The position numbers were made by a program, and so were the translations under genes. Below the pieces are notes generated by a model, which did no database searches, was not told the DNA's origin, and worked only from the letters and a program-made list of their open reading frames with translations. From Acidisphaera sp035272265 (GTDB lineage Bacteria > Pseudomonadota > Alphaproteobacteria > Acetobacterales > Acetobacteraceae), in the NCBI GenBank assembly GCA_035272265.1, contig DATEQV010000397.1, forward strand, positions 1-7,794: a stretch of DNA of 7,794 nucleotides. The letters run 5' to 3'. Positions 1 through 5,500 of this stretch are shown here, piece after piece. Numbering within the stretch: the first letter of the stretch is position 1; each line of letters opens with the position of its first letter.

Positions 1-8
1 TAGTCGTG

Positions 9-37
9 GCCCCACCCGAAAAATGCAGAAAGTCGAG
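9..37. repeat. Left copy of a 29-bp inverted repeat
   Basis: This is one arm of an inverted pair whose other arm is at 603-631. Starting at G9 it matches the reverse complement of the other arm at 27 of 29 positions. The mismatches are at 14 (A versus T) and 27 (A versus G). The shared core includes CCCGAAAAATGC followed by GAAAGTCGAG. Similarity stops sharply on both sides, as expected for transposon terminal repeats. I do not recognise the IS or Tn family. The arm could be the outer left end of a 623-bp element, or the inner-facing end of an IS lying to the left of the window. Confidence 0.8.
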
Positions 38-74
38 CTGAAAATGCCGCTTACCAGGCTGGCTAACAAGGACG

Positions 75-560
75 CTACTCGCCCCAGAACAGGAACAAGC
101 CCACGTCGCCCGGCGTACCACCCGGAAAATCAAGCACGCGCACCGCAAGGTGGAACCCACGAGGTTTCAGTTGCTCGCGCCAACGAGCATAGAGCTCTGC
201 TGCCTCACCCCGAAGGGTCTCCGGCCAATTGGTATTTGGCGGATTGTTGATTGCGCGCGCACCGTCAGTGCATAGCGTGCTTGGAAAGCGGAGTAGCAGA
301 TATTCCTTCTCGCCACGTTCGGCGGCCTGGCTCGCTTGGTGCAACAACTCCCGCCATTTGGCATCGTCGATGTGCTGATCGATCAATGCCTTGACCTGCT
401 CGCGTCGTTGGGTAACGGCGGCCGCATTGACATCCGCCGCGTGTTGCACCTGCGCGTCTTTGTGCGCCGTCTCCAGGCCACGAAATGCGTCCGCTGATAG
501 ACCTTCGCCGGATGCCGGTGGTGATCCACGCACCAACGCCGCGGCACATTGGTCGGCCAT
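75..560 (-). CDS. Conserved-looking hypothetical protein inside inverted-repeat frame
   Basis: This is a 161-residue protein of unknown function. The ATG at 560 is preceded on the minus strand by GAGGG with a 4-nt gap, which supports this start. The N-terminal part (about residues 1-60) is Ala/Gln-rich, polar and probably helical. The C-terminal part (about 65-161) looks like a compact soluble domain. It has an amphipathic stretch AKWRELLHQASQAAERGEKE, then EYLLLRFPS, a WPETLRGEAAELYARW helix, and a hydrophobic end with RVLDFPGGTPGDVGLFLFWGE-like character. There is no signal peptide, membrane segment or metal site. The overall look resembles small conserved orphan proteins of alphaproteobacteria, but I cannot attach a named family. 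It fills most of the space between the two 29-bp inverted repeats and has no transposase or DNA-binding motif. It may therefore be a passenger gene. The reading frame is intact. Confidence 0.7.
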   Translation of the reverse strand: MADQCAAALVRGSPPASGEGLSADAFRGLETAHKDAQVQHAADVNAAAVTQRREQVKALIDQHIDDAKWRELLHQASQAAERGEKEYLLLRFPSTLCTDGARAINNPPNTNWPETLRGEAAELYARWREQLKPRGFHLAVRVLDFPGGTPGDVGLFLFWGE

Positions 561-602
561 GTAGCCCTCATTCTCTGCGATTATTGAAATACCCTATCTG
601 AC

Positions 603-631
603 CTCGACTTTCCGCATTTTTCGGGAGGGGC
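603..631. repeat. Right copy of a 29-bp inverted repeat
   Basis: This is the second arm of the inverted pair with 9-37 (27/29 identity). It lies only 5 nt beyond the stop codon of the minus-strand coding tail at 637-731. That is the usual spacing between a transposase stop codon and the IS end. The arm may therefore be the 3' end of a degraded IS that once extended to the right, rather than the right end of a 623-bp unit. A 4-bp GTGG occurs just outside both arms (6-9 and 633-636). This could be a target duplication only if the ends are uneven, and it may be chance. Confidence 0.8.
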
Positions 632-636
632 TGTGG

Positions 637-731
637 CTAGCCAGCTGCCCAGAAGATGTCTTCTGAGGCGATGAACTGGAGGGCGCGGTCGATGGTCATG
701 ACGGTGCGCCCGAATGGACCGGCGTTAGCCC
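637..731 (-). pseudogene. 5'-truncated coding tail, unrecognised, possibly transposase
   Basis: The minus-strand frame reads AGPFGRTVMTIDRALQF, then IASEDIFWAAG, then a TAG stop at 637-639. Nearly every codon ends in C or G, and the peptide looks like a real protein terminus. The frame loses sense at about 731, where plus-strand IS630 sequence begins, and no start codon is available. Only about 30 residues remain. Position next to a terminal-repeat-like sequence suggests the end of a transposase, but I do not recognise the family. It could equally be the tail of an unrelated gene that an element landed beside. Confidence 0.45.
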
Positions 732-923
732 AGGACAGAACAGCAGATCAAGCGCGGCTCCCACCGCTCCACCAAGGCACTGGAAGCCGCGATCAGCACC
801 TACATCGATGCGCGCAACGCCAACCCCACGCCTTTCCGTTGGACGAAGACGGCCGACGACATCCTCGCATCGATTGCACGCGTCTGCCGCAGAACCCTCG
901 CCGCCCATCCGCAAAATGCATAG
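732..923 (+). pseudogene. IS630-family transposase, C-terminal fragment
   Basis: The frame reads TEQQIKRGSHRSTKALEAAI and continues through the typical IS630 C-terminal signature TPFRWTKTADDILASIARVC, with an intact TAG stop at 921-923. About 63 of the usual roughly 350 residues remain. An in-frame stop at 726-728 lies just upstream, and the DDE catalytic domain is missing, so the fragment cannot be active. The window after the stop (924-946, GAACTTCGGAATCGGGACGC then TAG) is a plausible right terminal repeat ending at a TA, as expected for this TA-targeting family, but the partner end is absent. The 5' break abuts a divergently oriented truncated gene at about 731. Confidence 0.85.
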
Positions 924-967
924 GAACTTCGGAATCGGGACGCTAGCCCGTCGACACGCCTAACCGC

Positions 968-1126
968 TCAGCGCGGCGATAAAGCGCGGCGCTCCTGCTT
1001 CGGCGTGATGTAATCGCCTCGCCTGCCGGCCAAGGTGGTGAGCAGGCGCTTTTCGAAGTCGTTGAGGTCGGGCGGTGCGCAGCGCTCGGCTGGGACTTGC
1101 GCACGCGCGCGGCTCAGTACCTCCAC
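968..1126 (-). CDS. Possible small ORF or gene remnant, unrecognised
   Basis: Downstream of the WXXGXW gene on the same strand is an open frame with a coding-like stretch, DLNDFEKRLLTTLAGRRGDY followed by ITPKQERRALSPR, ending in TGA at 968-970. A GTG at 1126 would overlap the end of the upstream gene by about 13 nt. An ATG at 1168 overlaps it further. Neither has a good ribosome binding site. The peptide is charged, without membrane segments or known motifs. It may be the tail of a lost gene or chance. The rest of the 924-1113 interval shows nothing else recognisable. Confidence 0.2.
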   Translation of the reverse strand: MEVLSRARAQVPAERCAPPDLNDFEKRLLTTLAGRRGDYITPKQERRALSPR

Positions 1127-1482
1127 CGTCCGTGCACCCACACCCAGCGATAGCCGTTCCAGTGCCAATGGCCTGGTAACCAGTACCAGCGATAGGCGCC
1201 GGGCGGCCGCGGCGGGCGCGTCTCGTAGCGCGGCGGCGGCATCGGGGGACGGTGATGCGGATGCGGATGCGGCGGCCCGGGCGGATAACCGCCCGGCGGC
1301 GGCGGCCCAGGTGGTAGCCCGCCAGGAGCTGGTCCACCGGGCGCCGGCCCTCCGGAAGGTGGTCCGCCCGGGGGCGTGCCGGGCGGCTGACCTGCCGGCT
1401 GCGCGAAAACGCGACTCGCCGAGGCGGTGAGACCCAGCAGCGCAGCGAGGAACACCCGCCGCTCGGTTCTGTTCGGCTTCAT
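1114..1482 (-). CDS. Secreted Pro/Gly-rich WXXGXW-repeat protein
   Basis: This is a 122-residue exported protein of unknown biochemical role. The ATG at 1482 is chosen over the one at 1536 because AGGAG (1490-1494) sits 7 nt upstream and the signal peptide then begins properly. Residues 1-27 form a Tat-like signal: twin Arg 8-9 in ERRVFLAALLGL, a hydrophobic core, and a VFA cleavage site before Q28. Residues 28-97 are a low-complexity Pro/Gly linker with PAPGG repeats and a His/Pro patch (PHPHPHH, about 71-77) that might bind metal. Residues 98-122 hold two W-x-x-G-x-W motifs, WLPGHW (101-106) and WVHGRW (115-120), matching the two-copy WXXGXW repeat family common in proteobacterial envelope proteins. 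It likely acts in the periplasm or at the cell surface. It sits alone between transposase relics and no operon partner is visible. The Tat assignment is less certain than export itself. Confidence 0.8.
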   Translation of the reverse strand: MKPNRTERRVFLAALLGLTASASRVFAQPAGQPPGTPPGGPPSGGPAPGGPAPGGLPPGPPPPGGYPPGPPHPHPHHRPPMPPPRYETRPPRPPGAYRWYWLPGHWHWNGYRWVWVHGRWRY

Positions 1483-1489
1483 GCTGTCG

Positions 1490-1494
1490 CTCCT
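1490..1494 (-). promoter_or_regulatory. Ribosome binding site of WXXGXW gene
   Basis: AGGAG on the minus strand lies 7 nt before the ATG at 1482. It decides the start of the WXXGXW protein, since the longer frame beginning at 1536 would put 18 extra residues ahead of the signal peptide. Confidence 0.75.
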
Positions 1495-1585
1495 GACGAG
1501 TCCGGACGCCCGATGCAGAAACTTGGGCATCGTCACGTTAACTCATTCCAGGCGATGTGTCGCCGACTCCGACTGTGTTAGCGCA

Positions 1586-1867
1586 TCAAGCGGTCATTCG
1601 CACGCATGTCTCGTGCTTCCATACGTGGAACGCTGCAGCCCGCGCTACGCGATAGCTGGTCGCCGCCAACCGATGGCGCCGCGGGCGAAAGCTGCCATAG
1701 ATGAACGAGTGAGCGAATAGGAAGTCCTGGGCTTGGCGCAGCGACTTGAACCGCTGCATCGGCCGTTCCGTGCGTCGCGACGGCCGGTGCGAGTTCTCAG
1801 CGACGTTGTTGAGGTAGCGGCTCGCCCTATGCTCGACGTTCGGCAGCGCCTCGCGCTTTGCTGCACC
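1586..1867 (-). pseudogene. IS6-family transposase, C-terminal fragment
   Basis: The minus-strand frame from about 1867 reads GAAKREALPNVEHRASRYLN, then NVAENSHRPSRRTERPMQRF, then KSLRQAQDFL and RPRRHRLAATSYR, ending in TGA at 1586-1588. The N-A-E-N-S-H segment, an R/K-rich stretch and F-K-S-x-x-Q-A-Q are the C-terminal signature of IS6-type DDE transposases, and the catalytic Glu region is included. About 93 of the usual 230 or so residues remain. The upstream helix-turn-helix and the first two catalytic Asp residues are absent. The frame stays open to 2053, but beyond 1867 the residues no longer resemble IS6. The fragment cannot transpose. No clear terminal repeat was identified downstream of the stop. 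Confidence 0.8.
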
Positions 1868-2035
1868 GTTGCGTCCAACGCCGCACCGCCAGCCGCTTCG
1901 TACAACCACGTCGAACCCGCGCGCGTCGGTCAGGCGCGCAACATAGTTGGCCACGTGCTCCGAGCGGTCGTTGAAACGCGCGCCAAAGCGCTCGCGACGG
2001 CGGCGCGGCCCGACGGGAAGCCGGTCGCGAATTCC
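1868..2035. other. Unrecognised segment between two transposase relics
   Basis: This stretch separates the IS6 and IS1634 remnants. On the minus strand it is open and codon use looks protein-like (FNDRSEHVANYVARLTDARG and on to FDVVV), which suggests a piece of another broken gene, perhaps a further IS. The frame continues straight into the IS6 fragment, so an automatic caller would fuse them into a 155-residue protein. I do not recognise the segment. Confidence 0.35.
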
Positions 2036-2423
2036 TACTATCTGGAATGGCATATGCGTCAGCGCGTGGCGCCGATGCTGTTCGACGACACCGACAAGGA
2101 AGCCGCAGACGCGCTGCGAGCCAGCATCGTCGCGCCAGCACAGCGCTCACCAGCCGCGGTCACCAAGCAGACCACCGGCTTGACCCAAGACGGATTGCCG
2201 GTGCACAGCTTCTGCTCGCTGCTCGCTGCTCGCTGCTCGCTGCTCGCTGCTCGCTGCTCGCTGCTCGCTGCTCGCTGCTCGCTGCTCGCTGCTCGCCGAC
2301 CTGGCGACCTTGGCGCGCAACACCATCACCACCGCCATCACGCCCGACTATCCGCTCACCGTGATGACCAGGCCCACGCCGATCCAAAACAAGGCTTTCC
2401 ACCTTCTCGGTGTCGCAGTGTAG
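2036..2423 (+). pseudogene. IS1634-family transposase C-terminal fragment, frameshifted by repeat expansion
   Basis: The frame from 2036 reads YYLEWHMRQRVAPMLFDDTD through KEAADALRAS and GLTQDGLPVHSFCS. After the heptamer tract it resumes one frame over as LLADLATLARNTITTAITPD through RPTPIQNKAFHLLGVAV to TAG at 2421-2423. This is the C-terminus of IS1634-type DDE transposases; the catalytic core and N-terminus are missing. The interruption at 2213-2296 adds ten extra 7-bp units (70 nt, a +1 shift). Deleting them in thought restores HSFCSLLADLATL exactly. The remnant was already 5'-truncated at about 2036, so expansion probably occurred in a dead gene or accompanied its death. An open frame from 1733 to 2449 reads through it but is a chimera of antisense IS6 sequence and this relic. 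Confidence 0.8.
2213..2296. repeat. Perfect tandem heptanucleotide repeat (TGCTCGC)12
   Basis: Twelve uninterrupted copies of TGCTCGC cover 84 bp without a mismatch. The unit length is not a multiple of three, so 21 nt (three units) encode one heptapeptide, LLAARCS on plus or SSEQRAA-type on minus, and each added or lost unit changes frame. The host sequence (IS1634 transposase) needs only two copies for its conserved HSFCSLLAD segment. This points to slipped-strand growth from 2 to 12. The perfect identity of units suggests recent or ongoing slippage. Confidence 0.97.
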
Positions 2424-2478
2424 CCAGTAGCGCAGGCCTCTCGCGATGAGTTACGTCGACACCTCGCAGACTTTCACG

Positions 2479-2507
2479 TTTTCATGCCAGGAAGCTCCGT
2501 CTAGACT
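2479..2507 (+). promoter_or_regulatory. Weak candidate sigma-70-type promoter for gdh
   Basis: TTTTCA (2479-2484) and TAGACT (2502-2507) are 17 bp apart, each matching 4 of 6 consensus bases. They would start transcription about 15 nt before the chosen gdh ATG. It is the only reasonable pair I see in the 2424-2529 gap. Matches of this quality occur by chance, so treat as a suggestion. Confidence 0.2.
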
Positions 2508-2519
2508 GTCGGAAAACAC

Positions 2520-2529
2520 GGAGGGGAGG
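2520..2529 (+). promoter_or_regulatory. Strong ribosome binding site deciding gdh start
   Basis: GGAGGGGAGG runs directly up to the ATG at 2530, with its first GGAGG ending 5 nt before that codon. The alternative in-frame ATG at 2446 has only CCTCTCGCG in front of it and adds 28 Ser/Thr-rich residues unlike the family N-terminus, so 2530 is preferred. Confidence 0.75.
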
Positions 2530-5500
2530 ATGCCCGACGACCTGAGCGGACCGTCGGCCGCCGCGTCGCCGACCGGCCGTGCGGCACTGGCTGTCGCCGT
2601 CGAGATCGCCGCCGCACGCGCGGCCGCGTCCGGCCGTGACGGGGCCATGGCCAAGCAGTTCGTGACGTTGTTCTGGAGCCATGTTCCCGACAGCGAAGTG
2701 GAAAAGCGCTCCGCGGAGGCGCTCGCCGACGTGGCCATGGCGCTTTGGGAGTTCGCGACCGACCGTGTGCCGGGCCGGCCGACACTCGCCGTCGACGTCG
2801 GGTGCACGCCACCTGTGGTGCGCGTCGTCAACGACGACATGCCCTTCCTGGTCGACAGCACGATCGCCGCCCTGAACGGGCTGGGCCTGACGGTCCGGCA
2901 GCTGATCCATCCGATCGTCACGGTGCATCGCGAAGCCGCTCGGCTGGTCTCGCTCGGCGATCATCCGCTGGCGTTCAGGGAATCGATGATGCACATCGAG
3001 CTCGATCGGCTTCCGGCCGATCGTGCCGATAAGGTCGCCGGCCGGCTCGCCGAGGTGCTGTCCGATGTTCGCGCCGTCGTGCTGGACTGGCCGGAGCTGC
3101 GCGGCGCCGCGTTGCGCCTCGCTGCCGGCATTACCAGTGGTGCCGCACCGGTGCCGATGGCGGAGGCCGCGGAAGCCTCGGCGTTCCTGCAGTGGCTCGC
3201 GGACGACAATTTCGTCTTCCTCGGCCTGCGTGACTACTGCTTTGCCGAGACCGAGATCGACGTCGTCGCCGGCAGCGGGCGCGGCCTGTTGCGCGACGAT
3301 AATTACCGCGTGCTCGACGGACTGCGCGAGATCGTCCGGTCGTCGCCGGAGATCCAGGCCTTCCTCCGCTCGCCGCGCCTGACGACGATCGCGAAGTCCA
3401 GCCGGCGCTCGCCGGTTCATCGGCCGGCGCTGATGGACACGATCGGCATCAAGACGTTCGACACCGACGGCCGCCCCAGCGGCATACGCCTGATCGCGGG
3501 CCTATTCACGTCCGAAAGCTACACCAGCAGCCCGCGCACGATTCCCATCCTGCGCCACAAGCTGAAGCGGTGCCTCGAATGGGCGGGATTCCAGCCGGGC
3601 AGTCACGATGCGCGCGCGCTGCAGCACATCCTGGATGCATTGCCGCGCGACGATCTGTTCCAGTCCGACGAGCGGGCGCTGTTCGATCTGGCGCTCGGTG
3701 TGCTTTACCTCCAGCACCGTCAGCGCGTGGCGCTGTTCACGCTGCAAGACCCGTTCGAGCGCGGGATCACGTGCCTGGTCTTCGTGCCCCGCGAACGCTA
3801 CGGCGCGGACGTGCAGCGCCGCATGGCCGCTATTCTGGAACGCGCCTTCGACGGCAGACTGGATGCCGACGAAGTTCGGTTGGACGACAGCGCGCTCGCC
3901 CGCGTGCGTTTCCTGATCGCCACGCGTCCCGGTCAGGTTGGGCAGCCCGATCGTGCGGCGCTGGAGCAGGAACTCGTGCAGGCGTCGCGCACGTGGCGCG
4001 ACCGGCTTGAGGAAGCGCTGATCGCCGCGGGCGGCGCCGCATTGCTGTCACGTTACGTCGAGGCGTTCCCTGCGGGCTACGTCGAGACCGGCAGTCCGGG
4101 CGACGCGATCGACGATATCGCCGCCGCCGAGCGGTGCCTTGCCGGCGAGAGCCTAGTGACTCGTCTGACCATGGGCGCGGAGCCCGGCACATTGCATCTG
4201 CGCACGATACGCGAAGCAGCGCCGCTTCCACTGTCCGACATCCTGCCGGTGCTGGAGGATTTCGGCTTGCGCGTGCTCGGCGAATCGCCGCACGAATTGC
4301 GCCCGCGCGACGCCGCGCAGCCGTTGTGGCTACAGATCTTCGACCTGGCCTGGGATGGGCCCGAGCTGAAGCTGGAAGGTGCCGCGCCGCGCTTTGCCGA
4401 GGCGTTCGGCGCCGCCTGGGCCGGCACGCTGGAGAGCGACGGATTCAATCGCCTTGTGCTGCGCGCCGGACTGACCGCGCGCGGCGCGACGGTTCTGCGC
4501 GCCTGCTGCAAGGTGCTGCGCCAGGCCGGCAGCGGCTTCAGCCAAGCTTACATGGAGGACACCGCCGCCGCGCATCCGGGGATCGCGCGCAACCTGGTCG
4601 AGCTGTTTGCCGTCAGCTTCGATCCCGCCTTCGCGGGCGACCGCGAGGCCGCGCGCGATCGTCTGCGCGAGGACATCCTGGCAGACTTCGATGCCGTCTC
4701 CGTGCTCGACGAGGACCGCATCCTCCACTCGTTCCTCGATCTGATCTGGTCGGCGCTGCGCACCAATCACTACCGCGCGGGTCGTTCCAACCTCGCCATC
4801 AAGTTCGCCAGCCGCGAGCTGGATCTCATTCCGAAGCCCAAACCCTGGGTGGAAGTCTACGTCTATTCGCCGCGTGCCGAAGGCTGCCACTTGCGCGGCG
4901 GCCGGGTGGCGCGCGGCGGCATTCGCTGGTCCGACCGGAAGGAGGATTTCCGCACCGAGATCCTGGGTCTGATGAAGGCCCAGATGGTCAAGAATGCGGT
5001 CATCGTGCCGGTCGGCTCCAAGGGCGGGTTCGTGGTGAAGCGTCCGCCGGCCTCGCGCGACGCGCTGATGCAGGAGGTCGTGGCGTGCTACCGCACGCTG
5101 ATCTCCGGCCTGCTCGACCTGACCGACAGTGTGCGCGGCAACACGGTCGTGCCGCCGCCGGACGTGGTGCGGCGCGACGGCGACGATCCCTATCTGGTCG
5201 TCGCGGCCGACAAGGGCACCGCGACCTTCTCCGACATCGCCAATGGCATTGCCGCCGAGTACGGCTTCTGGCTCGGCGACGCCTTCGCCAGCGGCGGCTC
5301 GGTCGGCTACGACCACAAGGTCATGGGCATTACGGCCCGCGGCGCCTGGGAAGCGGTTAAGCGCCACTTCCGCGAGATCGGCCGCGATATCCAGACCCAG
5401 CCGTTCACCTGCGTCGGCGTGGGCGACATGTCGGGCGACGTGTTCGGCAACGGCATGCTGCTCTCACGGCAGACGCGGCTGCTCGCGGCGTTCAATCACC

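Noticed and set aside
23..250. Plus-strand 75-codon frame across the left inverted repeat
   Set aside because: It is antisense to the better-supported gene at 75-560, has no good ribosome binding site, and has low-quality composition.
650..665. CAGAAGA-TG-TCTTCTG inverted repeat
   Set aside because: It lies within the minus-strand coding tail (SEDIFW codons) and has only a 2-nt loop. No operator or terminator context supports a function.
656..946. Plus-strand 96-codon frame with its own ATG
   Set aside because: It runs out of frame through the IS630 remnant, whose true frame starts at about 732; the peptide is a shadow.
1035..1430. Plus-strand 131-codon Ala/Arg-rich frame
   Set aside because: It is antisense to the WXXGXW protein gene, which has a signal peptide, motifs and a ribosome binding site.
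2213..2296. Heptamer tract as a CRISPR array or phase-variable switch
   Set aside because: The units are contiguous with no spacers, so it is not CRISPR. The gene it interrupts already lacks its 5' half, so slipping cannot switch a functional protein on or off.
2482..3420. Long minus-strand open frame (312 codons) opposite the gdh N-terminus, and a 345-codon one at 4330-5367
   Set aside because: They are mirror frames of a high-GC gene with strong third-position bias; the peptides are Arg/Gly/His-rich without recognisable domains.
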